Of a stretch of 64,000 bases of DNA, positions 45,188-57,071 are shown piece by piece. Source of the stretch: Costus lasius (lineage: Eukaryota; Streptophyta; Magnoliopsida; Zingiberales; Costaceae). The DNA lies in contig CM050449.1 in assembly GCA_027563935.2 (NCBI GenBank), positions 76,008,556 through 76,072,555 on the forward strand, in the 5' to 3' direction. The position numbers and the translations under genes are program-made. Below the pieces are notes generated by a model, which had not been told where the DNA came from, ran no database searches, and saw nothing but the letters and a program-made list of their open reading frames with translations. The first letter of the stretch is position 1. Every line of letters begins with the position of its first letter.

Positions 45188-46072
45188 AACACATAAGGCT
45201 CAAACTTTGCTTGTCCTCAAGCAAAAATAAAGAAATTGATCAAAAGAAAAGACTTTCTCATGATGAATAAATTTCTAAAATACAATCACCAATGAAAACT
45301 TACACCAATTGCTTCATAAAATTTCAAGTAGACATATCATCCTTTGAGTTTGATCTTTAAGATCCACTATTTAGTCAAATGAAACTTCACAACTTGCATA
45401 ATAGGTAGAATATCAATCTCAAGACTTCGTCCAGTTTTGATTCATAACTATCAACTTTTGTTTATAGGATTATGGTTTCCAAGATCTTTTTCTGTCTCAT
45501 AATCATCATTTTTTTAAACCACATTCTCTAATTCGATTACCACCTTTTTTCTGGTGACGAAGTTAGAGTACATTGATCACATAATCAATGTAAAAGAACT
45601 CATATCTTTTTAATAGAAAGAATTCTCTCAAAGATAGCGGAGTTAATGTAGGTTGATTCCTCTCCATGGCTTACATCCACATAGATGCATGTTTTTTCTC
45701 TTTATTACTTCAACCCATGTCCTTTGGTACCACTGTCAATTTTACACAGTGCCAAGTAGGGGAGTCCTCGCTTTAATTGGATCAAGGAACCTTTCTTCCC
45801 AACAAATAGCAAATAGTATGAACATCAAACAAGATTAAGTATCACAAGAACATCAAGTACAACCATATCGAATCATCATCAAACAAGTGTCAATATCATC
45901 CCAATACAACCATATTGAAAGTATATAGCAATAAAAACTAAGAGGCGAGGATCCGTAGCGGTAGGACACAAGAAGCATGACAAAGTCATCCTTCCCTACA
46001 CAAGTATATGATCGATATCAATCAGTAAACACAAGCAAAGCATGGGAATAAGAATAAGATACTCACAAGATC
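45188..46072 (-). other. 3' untranslated region of element C
   Basis: Non-coding stretch between ORF1 and the 3' LTR. It holds GCTTGAGGACAAGC near the LTR and the hairpin-like CCACTGTCAATTTTACACAG at about 45735-45756. A purine-rich primer tract next to the LTR is not obvious; the bases are AGCCTTATGTGTT. Confidence 0.7.
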
Positions 46073-46710
46073 CTACTCATCTGAATGCATTTCCTCGTTG
46101 TCCCTCTCGGCCTGAGTAGCATCCATGGGATCATGAGAAACTCCCTCACCTGCATCAGCGTAGATACCACCCCTCTTGGAGTCTTCGAAGCCGAAACGAT
46201 CATAGAGAAAATTCCCCATGTCTTCCATGTAGTTCCTCAATGCTTCGACATCCAGGTGACTGTGACTCATCTGATCGGCCATTCTCCCCATGGCACCCAT
46301 CATCCTCTCCATATGCTGCTCCTGCCTGTACATCTGTGCAGAGAGAGTCTGTACCCCTGGGTCTCGGTAACTCTCCCTATCTCTGTGATCTGGAGCTGCG
46401 CGCTATGAGGATGATCCGGCGGCTCCATGCAGTGGCGGATCAGTAGCTCTGGATGGCGAGGAGTCGATGCCCATACCAAATGGGTCATCACCCCAAGCAG
46501 GGGGTAGTGGTGGTACTGATGTCTCTGGTGCAGGTGTGGTATAAGATACGCAACTCGGTGACCACTTCTAGTTCTCAAGGTTTTGGATTGAAGTCCGTCC
46601 AGGGTTAGGCAATGGTAATGCTGGAAGTCCAGGCTGCAAGATTAAATAATAGGTGTCGCCATCCCGTATAATCATCTTCATTGCGATGCAAAACTCGATG
46701 TCTATCCTTG
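46073..46710 (-). pseudogene. Element C ORF1 (Athila ORF1-like), C-terminal part
   Basis: Downstream half of the ORF1 gene of element C, separated from its N-terminal half (59062-59849) by element D. It reads ARIDIEFCIAMKMI and LPALPLPNPG, then after a stop and frame changes continues with a Pro-rich segment and a Met-rich acidic tail with MYRQEQHMERM. It parallels the C-terminus of the D homologue (ARLDIESCIAMKMI, LPTLPLPHI, MYNQERRQDRM). It is broken and cannot be expressed as one protein. Confidence 0.8.
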
Positions 46711-46715
46711 CGTTG
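46711..46715. repeat. Target-site duplication of element D, left copy (CGTTG)
   Basis: CGTTG precedes the TGTTGTGATCC start of LTR D and recurs at 59057-59061. Joining the flanks restores the ORF1 frame of element C (RGN before ARIDIE). Confidence 0.93.
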
Positions 46716-48785
46716 TGTTGTGATCCGAAAGAACACACTTTTAAATACAAGTAGGCAGACTCGTTTCAGGTGTCGCGGCCAAAGGTATTGGCATACAGGG
46801 CTATTGTCACTCCCTGGCACGGTCCAAAAACTTGTTGTCCCTAACTTGTAGTGTCCGCAAATGCACGGATACTCGAAGTAATAAAGTAAATTTTGATCCC
46901 ACAGAGACCTATGTTGTCAAGTACCAAATAATTGATTTCTTCCTATCTAGGCAATCGAATAAAAAAGCAAGTAGAGAGCGAAAACACACGGGAAAATAAT
47001 ATCAGAGAGAAATTGGGACTAGAGTTTCGTTCTCTTGGATTTTCAGGACTAGATATATAAAGATGTTCATCAACCAAATTCTAATATGATAAAGACTTAA
47101 CTTACTTCAAAAAGGGATTATCTCACTCTCGTGCAGATAACCATGCAGAGATAAATCCTCACTTTCGTGCAAGATTCATCCCAGGCTGAGGATAAGTAAA
47201 TCATCAATCAAAGAACTCAAGATCACTTTCGTGCATCCGAGTTCTAAGTTGATTGCCTCGAGTGGAATCTCGAGGATCACTTTCGTGCATCCGAGACTTA
47301 ACACACGTTTTACCTACAGTTCTCCAACATTCCGATCCTCACTTTCGTGCAAGATCTCCATGTTTGACACAATAACTCAATCCTAGGTTCCTAATCATCA
47401 TCAAGGCAATACAAACAACTAAAATAAAGAAATAAGAATTTAACCTAATTTCTTAGTGTTGGTTCCTATTAATCAATTTTAGGGTTACAAGTTCTCAAGC
47501 AAATCACTTTTCGGTCCTTATTGCAAAAACTCTAAATCATGATGACAAAAAGTAAACTAAGGAGAATCTTAGAGCAATAATCGCATAGCTAAAATTATCA
47601 AAGTAGAATAATCATGATGAAAGTGTAAAGTATCTAGTCATTAAGAAAATAGAAGGGAATTACTCCCCCATGTCCCAAAATAAATTTAAGCTAGCATGGT
47701 GAAGGAATTACAAAATACCATAATTTCAGAAGATGAAAAATCAACAAGAAAAGAGTTTTAGAAAAATGCAACACGGCTATGAAATATTTCACAGCCGTAA
47801 TTTACAATAAAAGCGGTGAATAGTGGCATCCCTCCTTCCTTCCTTGATTTCTCTTCCAATCGATCTCCTTTCGTTCTGAAACTTCTGGCACATTGTCTCC
47901 TACACCAGGCGAAGCTTCGGTATGAAAATCATGGCCGGAGATGCCCTAGATTCGTCGCAGCGGCGGAACCCTAGGTGGCGGCGTCAATTACGATTTCCCC
48001 CTCGACAAACGATGAAATTTGGGGCTTTTGGTGTCTTCGTGTTCCTCTCGTGAAAAGCTCCCTTTCTTCTTCTTATGGCATCCAATTTAAAGCTCTGGAT
48101 CGCCCGCAATCATCTCCGCAAAAATCAGGCATCGAAATTGACCTAGGAGTCGCGTTTAAAACATGAAATACGGCAGTGTAATAGTTTACGGCCCTGCCGT
48201 AAAATCGCTCGAATGTTCTGTTCTGAAAGTGCTGGGAAATATGGCACCGTAGAATACTTCACGGCACTACCGTAAAATTGGCTGATCTCTCTGATCGAAA
48301 GAGTCTAGAAATTACGGCACGTAATATGGTTTACGGTAGTGCCGTAAAATCAGTGAAACTTTCTGATCTGAAAGCTCCCCAAAATATGGTCCGTAAAATG
48401 GTTTACGGTAGTGCCGTGTTTTCAATGAAATCTTCTATTCGGAATTTCTCCAAATTACGACAGTGGCTCGATATTACGGTATTGTACCAAAATACGGTAC
48501 CGTAATATATATTCCGGCACTATCGTATTTCGGGGAGTTACTCCGTTTTGCATGAAATTTGTCATTTATCTTCTTCTTGATGATGAGAATTCTTCTATGT
48601 GTCTGATTTTGCTTGAAAACACTCCAAAATAATGCCTTTTTGCCTAAAAATCATGAAAAACCAAAATAGAAGTAGACTTTGCAATATTTGATGAATTCAG
48701 CATAAAAACAAGTAAAAGATCCTCAATTTAGCATGAAAAGATATCTAAAATGATACAAAATATACTATATATTTTGGTGTCATCA
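46716..48785 (-). repeat. 3' LTR of element D
   Basis: 2070 bp. On the minus strand it starts TGATGACACCAAAATATATAG at 48785 and ends ATCACAACA at 46716. It is about 260 bp longer than LTR C; part of the extra length is 46716-46850, which contains a PBS-boundary-like CCAAAAACTTGTTGT (46824-46838). The palindrome array is at 48160-48530. Confidence 0.9.
48160..48530. repeat. Palindrome array in 3' LTR of D
   Basis: Five or so degenerate units combining ATACGGTACCGTAAT-like and TTTACGGTAGTGCCGTAAAAT inverted repeats. Spacers share CTTTCTGATCTGAAAG, itself a small inverted repeat. The matching array in the 5' LTR is at 58436-58800. Confidence 0.88.
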
Positions 48786-49975
48786 AAATACATAAGGCTC
48801 AAACATTGCTTGTCCTCAAGCAAAAATCAAAATTTGATTATAAAAATAACCTTTTCATGCTCAATAAATTTCTAAAATACAACTTATTAATGAAAAATTT
48901 CATCAATTGATTTATAAAACTTCAAATAAACATATCATTCTTAGAACTCAACCCTCTGGATCCACAATTCAATCAAATAAAACTTTGTAACTCGTATAAT
49001 ACTTAGAATTTTCAATCTCAAGACTTCACCTAATTTCAGTTCAAGTCTATCATGCTTTTGTTTACAGGAATTAGGTTTCCAAGATCTTTTTCCACTCATC
49101 ATTTTTTTTATGCATTTTGTTTTGTCATGTATTTTGTTATTTTTGCATGGACGGCATGTATCCACGTAGATACATACTTTTTATTTTGACTTCAACTCTT
49201 TTCTTCGGTGCCACTGTCAATTTTATACAGTGCCAAGTAGAGGAGTCTTATTCTTTTTATCTCTCATTATTTTCCATGCATAAACTTCAACCCATGTCTT
49301 AGGTACCACTATCAATTTTACATAGTGCCAAGTAGGGTAGTCTCTCTCTATTTTTGTGGATCTTGGATTCTTATTTCCCAACAAATAGCAAAAATATACT
49401 AAACATCTACTAGGTTGATCAATTGATCTCAATTCTCAAATCATATTCATATGCTCATTTTATTCAAAAGAATAGGTTCACCTTAGATCTTATTCCTCAA
49501 ATAATACATCTACCCAAAATTTCATGCATCAACCAATGTCAAATTTCAAAGATAGATATGCATTGAAGAAATAAATCTAACATGATAGGGTTTTTCTCTA
49601 ATCATGAATTTGATTTCATTCATCAATAATCGATCAAGTATTCAACAATATAAATCAAGAGTATACTCATCATCATCAAAACGTCATCTATCGTATCATC
49701 AAAGAAAAATATCATCATCACATGGTACAACCATATTGAAAAGTAAAAGTCATCAGAATGTCAACATGTCTTAATACAACCCCATTGAAGTAAAACAGAA
49801 ATCAGTAGAATCATCATCAAACAACCATAATGAAAAATAAAGATAAGCATGTAAAATAGCAATAGCAATGGTCGTGGGGTGCAGAAGATCCATCCTTCCC
49901 TATATGAAATAGGAATAAGACAAGATAAACAAAATAGCAATAAGTAAGGGAAGATGATACTCACAAAGCATCTAC
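48786..49975 (-). other. 3' untranslated region of element D
   Basis: About 1.2 kb between ORF1 and the 3' LTR with no gene. It includes GCTTGAGGACAAGC (48808-48821) and two tandem copies of a roughly 95-bp unit with the hairpin CCACTGTCAATTTTATACAG (about 49210 and 49306). Confidence 0.75.
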
Positions 49976-51360
49976 TCATCGCCATCTGATCGTGTGGCCA
50001 CAGAGTCCCTCGCAGTTCTCTCCATGGGATCATAGTATGGCGTCCCTTCTTGATCACCTGGATATCCATAGTCTCTGTGGTCTGTATAGCCAAAGCGGTC
50101 ATAAAGGAAGTTCCTCATGTCTTCCATGTGATTTCATAATCTCTGCATATCTTAGTGGATGTATCTTACAGTCTCATCCATCCTATCCTGGCGACGCTCT
50201 TGGTTGTACATTTGTGATGTGAGTGCCTGAAAGCTTGGATCGTGGTGGCTGGCAAAGCTGCCCCTCGTCCCACTTGAAGAAGTACCGGCAGGCTGTGAAG
50301 AATCATGAGGAGGTGACTCAATCTCATAAGGATCACTCCTTCCACCCCAGGTGGGTGGTGGTGGAGCTGTGTCAAGTGGTGGAGCAAAAGCTGCCTCAGC
50401 TGCACTAGGGGATAACTTCCAGTTGGCCCTTTCTCTGATCGTGGTCTTCTCAATGTGAGGTAAAGGTAGAGTAGGGAGATTTGGTCCAAGGACCAAAAAA
50501 AAAGTGCCTCCCTCTCTACTAATCATTTTCATTGCTATGCAAGACTCAATATCTAGCCTTGCATTCCCTCTTGCCAATTCAGTTCCATAGGGCTCTATCC
50601 CAAAATATCTAGCTATAGGAGTGACCAAACCTCCTATCACCACAGATCCTCTGCTCGTTCAGGCAACCTTGTCCATGTGTTTTATCATGAAGAAAGCGAC
50701 ATCAACAGCAAATCCATTGAGCATCCCCCAAAGAAAATAGAGTTCATGTTAACGGACCATGCCGTCACTATCTCCTCTTCCAAACACAGTGTGTGCTAGA
50801 ACCCTGTGAGCATACTTAATACAAGGGTTCTTGATCTTGCTAGCTCTAGCAGAAACAGCATAGAAATCACTCTCATCTATAATTTGGTTTCAGAAAATGC
50901 CTTCCATGAATCCAAGAGGCATCTCAGTATACCCTCCTGTTCTCAACTCAACGAAATCTCTGACTTCTTGCAATGTGAGCTTCCTCTCCTCATTGGCCAA
51001 TCTGAAAGTGATTTCCCCCTCTGCAGGTCCATTTGAAAATTCTTTCAAGTCAATTGACATTGTCAAGCTGCTCAAGAACTCCAAAACCAGTGGTAGATAT
51101 GTGTGTGGAGTCATCTGGAAGAACTTTTTTGCCTTGATCCTTTCAAACATCCATAGTACATCCTCATAAAGTCCTAAGGCTTCCAATGTTCTTTGGTCAG
51201 CATACTTTGTGTTGATGATTTTTCTTTCCAAAGTTTTGTTGTATCTGGTTTCCTGCATTTCATTTCTGAAGATGATCCCATGGGAGTTATGTGGTCGAGA
51301 TGATTCAGCAGGGGCTTTCCCTTTCCTTCTTGGACAAATTGCCTTTGTTCTTGGTGGCAT
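49976..51360 (-). pseudogene. Element D ORF1 (Athila ORF1-like), degraded
   Basis: Starts at an ATG at 51360 (MPPRTKAICPRRKGKAPAES) and stays open for about 156 codons through YADQRTLEALGLYEDVLWMF and the hallmark TYLPLVLEFLSSL, then FRLANEERKLTLQEV and a stop near 50890. Homology continues through stops: GRGDSDGMVR, LYFLWGMLNG, VIGGLVTPIARYFGIEPYG and LDIESCIAMKMI, then a Pro-rich stretch and an acidic tail. This arrangement is that of the Athila ORF1 or plant-transposon-protein family found in Athila elements, whose function is not established. It is preceded by a private leader and a palindrome array. Confidence 0.82.
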
Positions 51361-51839
51361 ATTTGTTAACAAGCTACAAATTTCAATTCAATGCAAATAC
51401 AACAAATATATGACATTGTATCATGCTCTTAACTTCATCAGAAATGTTAATCAAGTTCATTGGAAATGAAAATCAACTTAGAACTCAGGCTCAAACTCAA
51501 GAAACAACAAAAACATCAATGAACAGTAACCTTACTACGTTTCGACGTGTATCAGCTCAAATCGCTCACGAAAATTGGTCAAAATTGTACCAAACATCAA
51601 AGAATTAATAGCTTATCTACCAACGAGTAAATAGAAACAAAAATAACTCAAAATGGTTGAGAAACGAGTGAATGGGTCAAAACTTGATAAAAACTCGTCA
51701 AATCAGTAAAATCGGTGAAATCAGTACCTAATCAACGACGAAAGTTGGATGGGAAAGGTCGCCGGCATCCACAGATGGTCAGAGATGATCGGAAATGTGA
51801 GAACGGTGCAAGAGTGATTGAAAACGAGGGTAAAAACCC

Positions 51840-52290
51840 TAAATACGGCACAGACCTCGTGTGACAGAATCCAAAATACGGCAGTGTAATGTCTAACGGT
51901 ACTACCGTAAAATCATGACTGCTCTCGGGTCAAAATTGGATCAAAAATACGGTACCGTAAAATAACTTACGGTACTACCGTAAAATCTTGGGACTCCTCT
52001 TTTTAAAAATGACTCAAAAATACGGTACCGTGAAGCAGTTTACGGTACCACCGTAAAAATCAAGTAGCAATTTTTTTTAATGAAAAAACTAAAAATTCAA
52101 AATACGGTACCGTAAAATAATTCAAGGTGGTGACGTAAAAATAAAGAGACTCTCGGGTTAATTTTGACAACAAAATATGGTACCGTGTAAGTATTTACGG
52201 CAGTGCGTAATTTCGTCACAACTCTTTGGTGGAAAGTGGATCGAAAATACGGTACCGTAATATACTTTACGGTAGTGCCGTAATTTGCAT
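51840..52290. repeat. Internal palindrome array of element D
   Basis: TACGGTACCGTA-type palindromes begin at 51948, 52021, 52103, 52176 and 52248, spacings 73, 82, 73 and 72. Each is followed by a second inverted repeat such as TTACGGTACTACCGTAA, then a less conserved spacer. The array lies between the protease region and ORF1, ending about 480 bases upstream of the ORF1 ATG. Confidence 0.9.
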
Positions 52291-52453
52291 CAAATCAAGA
52301 TTTACCTACAAAAATAAAAGAAAAATTAGTATTAAGCAAAATTAAGTAGAATAAAACAAATAAAGGTTAGAAAGCTTGGGTTGCCTCCCAAGAAGCGCTA
52401 ATTTAAAGGTCATTAGCTTGACCCTTTTGCACTCGGATTTGATCGTGAATTCC

Positions 52454-54996
52454 TCAATCGCCCTTCTGATCTTTCTTTAGGTTGGGCATCACATTGAACC
52501 ACATAAGGCTCAGCCTTGAAATAATCTCCAAATTTGGTCCAAATTTTCTTTCCTTTGTCAAACAATCTAGATTTTCATCTTCTTTTCCTCCTTCTTCCTG
52601 AAATTTTACTTTTCTTTTCCTGTAACACTTTATCAACTTCCTCAGAAGATTTGTCAGTTTCAACATTTGAGGATTCATCAAATAAATTGCAAACATTATA
52701 AACAACATCCTCAATTATATCAATAATACAACATGATCCAGAGTATGAAAGTTTGTTCAAAGAATCATTAAGATTGAACTCAATAATATTTTCATAAATT
52801 TTAAAAGTAATCTTTCCCTCCTTAACATCAATATGTGCTCCTGCAGTTGCTAAGAGTGGTCTACCAAGAATTATAGGATTTTTATGATTTTCTTCCATGT
52901 CTAACACTACAAAATCTACAAGTATGAAAAATTCACCTATTTTTATTGGAACGTTCTCTAAAATACCTACATGATACTTTACCGATGAGTCTGCGAGCTA
53001 TAAAGATATGGATGTAGGCTTAATCTCTCCAATATTCAGTTTCCTGTAAATAGAAAGAGGCATTAGACTTACACTTGCACCCAAATCACATAAGGCTCGG
53101 TCAAAAGCCATAGTGCCAATTGAACAAGGTATAGAAAAACTACTTGGATCCTTCAGTTTTGGTGGCAGTTTATTTTGAATGACTGCACTACAATCTTCAA
53201 TCAAAGTTACAGTGCAAGTACCATAATCATCTAACTTTCTCTTACTAGACAATATTTCTTTCAAGAACTTTGCATATGAAGGCATTTGAGAAATAGCTTC
53301 AGTAAAAGGAATATTAATGTAAATCTTTTTCAAGATTTCAAGGAATTTGGCAAATTGTTTGTCTAGTTTGTTTTGAACTAACATTTGAGGAAAAGGCATT
53401 GGTGGTCTGTAGGGTGGAGGCAAATCAGACTTAGAATTATCTTCTTTACATGGCACATCCCCTTTTTGTTCATCACCCTTTTGAGGTGTTAAACTAGGTA
53501 GGGTTTGTTCATGTTTAGAGGATTTTTCTAATTCTAATTCCTCATCATGATTATAATAAGACTCTTTTTCCTTAAATTCAACCTTCCCTTTAGGCTCTCC
53601 TAGTTGTTTCCCACTTCTAGTCATGATGGCATTACAATGCTCCCTAGGGTTTATCTCAGGTTTAGCAGGCAATTTCCCAGGGGGTCTATAGGAAGTACTG
53701 GCTTGTTGCGCAATTTGGTTTTCTAAAATCTTATTATGTGCCTCTACTCTTTCCAATCTGGAGTTAATTTGATTAAGACTTTCCTTAAATTCTACAATTT
53801 GTCTACTTTTATTTGTCAAGATTTGGCTTTAATTAGACATAAACTGATTTTCATTTGCTATAATTTTTTCAAACATGGATTCTACATTAGAATTCTGATT
53901 TATGTTTTGGTTTTGGGTTGGATTTGGCCTTTGGAATCCTCTATTCTCATTTTGTCCTCTTTCATTGTTATTGTTTCTCCATGAAAGGTTGGGGTGATTT
54001 CTCCATCCAGGGTTATAAGTACTAGAGTAGGGATCATTGGTTTTACTTTGATTACAAGTCCCCAAAGCATTGACATGTTCATCCCCTTGATCTACAACAG
54101 CTCTATAGTTTTCAGATGAGTGACTGATGTTACCACAAATTTCACAAGTGATAGAGGAAATAGCAGTAGCTTGCATTTTAAAAGAATCGAATCTACTACA
54201 TAAAGAAATTACCTTTTCTGCTAAGGATCGCCATCCATCATTCTCACTCTTTCATTGAGATGGTTTGTAGAATACTCCTCTCTCAGAAGTCCATTGATTG
54301 TGATTGAGAGCCATCTCCTCCAGCAGTTTAAAGGCAGCATCCACAGTTTTGCTCATAAGAGCTCCTCCTGCAGCAGCATCTACAGTTAGTCTGGTGTTAT
54401 AGAGTAATCCATTATAAAAGTATGCAATAAAACCCAATCTTCAATGCCATGGTGATGACACTTCCGTTGTAATTCATTAAATCTCTCCCATGCCTCACTC
54501 AAAGATTCTCCATCTTTTTTTTGGAAACTTGTGATTTGATTTCTCAGCTGAATTGTCTTGCTTGGAGGGAAGTATTTCATCAAGAAGGAATTTGACAGTT
54601 TATCCCAAATTGTGAAGGTTCTGGATGGTTAGAAACTCCATTAATTTTTATAGTATCACAAAGTTCTAAGAATATAGCAAGATGTTGGTTTGGATCCTCC
54701 AGTGGAGATCCTCCAAACTGATTTTGTTGTATCATTGAAAGAAAAGCAGGCTTAATTTCAAAGTTGTTAGCCTCTATCGCTAGTCTAGCAATGCTTGAGT
54801 GAATTTCTTGTGGATTAGGGGCTGTATAGTCCCTCAATGTTCTCTGATTCTTTGCCATCTCTACAATTTCTTCTTGTATCTCCTGTGATGTTTCTTGTAA
54901 ATCTTCTTCTAGTCTTAACTTCCTGCGCACTCTAAGTGTTTTGTTGATTTCAGGATCAAATGGAACAAGTGGTCCTGACCTAAGACTCCTGCGCAT
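52454..54996 (-). pseudogene. Element D Gag-protease, degraded
   Basis: Likely original start is the ATG at 54996 (MRRSLRSGPLVPFDPEIN). Recognisable blocks are Gag (TLRDYTAPN, FLSMIQQNQFGGSP, KMIQLRNQ-like, GESLSEAWERF), a degenerate zinc knuckle CEICGNISHSSENY in which the last Cys is lost, a long charged linker, and the retropepsin motif LCDLGASVSLMPLS (about 53060), then IILGRPLLATAGA. Compared with C it lacks about 80 bases in Gag (DDALRLRLFPSSL region), causing a frame break near 54590, and there are further stops and frameshifts. RT does not follow. Confidence 0.88.
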
Positions 54997-55099
54997 GCAA
55001 AATAAATAGATCAGTGATTTCAACAAAAACAGTAAAAATAGAAAATAAAACCTAGTCTAGCAATACTCTCAATATCTTCAATATTGACAAAACTAAGGT

Positions 55100-55117
55100 G
55101 TCCGGCAACGGCGGCAA
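55100..55117 (-). other. Degraded tRNA-Asp primer-binding site of element D
   Basis: The minus strand reads TGCCGCCGTTGCCGGACA next to the LTR end, resembling TGGCGCCGTTGCCGGGGA, the PBS of Athila elements, with several changes. Confidence 0.75.
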
Positions 55118-55213
55118 AAACTTGTTGTGATATGAAAGGACACACTTTTAAATACAAGCAGGTAGACTCGTTTCAGGTGTCGCGGCCAAAGGTATTGGCG
55201 TACAGGGCTATTG

Positions 55214-57071
55214 TGTTGGGAAACCCCGGGGATTTTAAAATTATTACAGACAAGCACAGCGGAAGCAATCCCCGAAACAGGCTAGTCCCAAAAACCCAGA
55301 AGATCGAGTCTTGCGAGGAGATCGACACGGTGAGTAGGAGATGATACATTGATGAAAATTAAGTGATGCGATGCAGGCGCCCAAATGTGCGCCCTCTGCA
55401 GTCTCGCACATAGCCAAACCTCGAATCCTCTTCTTCCACACCCGGTGCTAGCCTCGGGAAGAAGATCCACGCCTTTGGGAGACTTCCTCAATCACTTGCG
55501 CTAACTCCAGAGGAGATGCCAAGGAGAGGAGGTGGAGCTTCGTCAGAGTCCAACTCTTGAAGCACTCCACCAAGATCCGACCGGAATCAACCGAGGCCAA
55601 AGTCCAACTTTGGAGAGGAGGGCGCCAAGGAACTTCCAAAGTTCCGAACTCACTAAAGGGAAGAGGAGAGGCAATGGGCGAACATCCCTCTTCCTCTTTC
55701 CAGAAGTGGCGACAAGGAGACAAAGGGGGCAAGAGTTCAAGAGTTGCGACGAGGGGGGAGGAAGGGGGTTTATATACCCATGAATAGGTGCACCTCTTCA
55801 CTAGTGAAGAGGCACACCTCTTCATGAAGAGACACACCTCTTCAAGAGGTAAAACCCATTTCGCCCACTCCAAGTGCCATGCGCCCAAGTACATTCACCC
55901 ACTCCAAGTGAGAAGCTCCAAGCTTCTCACCTTAAGAAGATGTCCAACTTGGATTTGTCCACCTCAAGGAAATGCGCCAAGCTCACTCCAAGTAGCTTGC
56001 GCCATTCCATTTGGCCCATTGGCCCAAATGGCTTATTGAGCTCATTTGGCCTATTAGCCCAACTTGGTCTATTGGGCCCATTTGGCCTACTAGGCCCAAA
56101 AATAAGTTAGCTCCAAATGATTCCTTTCATCTCATCTAGCACAGTGGTGCTGATGGATTCAACCAAACAGATCTGAGTTATCCAATAACTCAATCAATAG
56201 GCTACCCGATCAATACGAGAACCCGAGTTTCAAGTTGTGCGACACTGTAGGTTCCTTAGACGTTGGTAGTGATGAACCGAGTCATCACAAGCAGTGATTG
56301 GCACCTAACAGTGCATCGCTGCTACCCAAGTCATCGGAATGGATATCAACATCGATATCCCCATCATCGCAACAAGGTGCTGGCGCATTACAATCTCTTT
56401 GCCGAATTGATATCCGATTGGACAAAGTGTCTCACCACTTTATTTTCACCCAATCTCATGGTCATGACTAAATCAGGCTTTCACCTGGGTATGGCCATAC
56501 ACTCTCAGTCATGCAACCATAGAGGGGCCCCGTGGATATCAAGCTTCCCGTAGGAAGGGGCAAATCCTATGTCTGTCCATTGATCTTCTCATATGGGTCG
56601 TGACATACCCAATGACAACCGTTATGACCTCCCTACTACGGCGAGACGTTAGGTTGTATCAAAGCATGTCCCTAACCATATAGAAGAGTCAATGACCTCA
56701 AGTCAAGGGATCAATGCATCTCCTGTCACTTGTGAGCTTAACTCATGACACCAAGTTAGAGCCTCACAGCGGGTCGGTCCAGTATATCCACTACTGCTAT
56801 ACCCATATGCCTGCGTTAGCACCCCGTGCATAACCAGCCCATATACCAGTCTCACATGTACCAGAGCTGTCCCTTATCCACTTAGGTACTCGACTGGGGA
56901 CACACCGTTTGATCACAGATACAATCTTTCTCCAGAGACATTATTATCCATGTACATAATCACAGATGTAAACATAGCATAATAACGACAATGCCAGAAT
57001 GATATATTAAATATCAATGTCAAGTAGTACAAGATGGACCAACAACTGGTCCAAGGGCATATACACCAACA
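55214..57071 (-). mobile_element. Solo LTR L (E-type copia family)
   Basis: 1858 bp. On the plus strand it starts TGTTGGGAAACCCCGGGG and ends ATATACACCAACA; it is the inverse of LTR E. It is flanked by TATTG (55209-55213 and 57072-57076). No internal sequence is present, so it formed by LTR-LTR recombination. It lies 91 bases inside the 5' LTR of D, making it the youngest level of this nest. Confidence 0.93.

Noticed and set aside
51840..52290. CRISPR-like array of short palindromic repeats
   Set aside because: This is plant nuclear DNA, repeats are degenerate and unequal, spacers are related to each other, and the array lies inside LTR retrotransposons.
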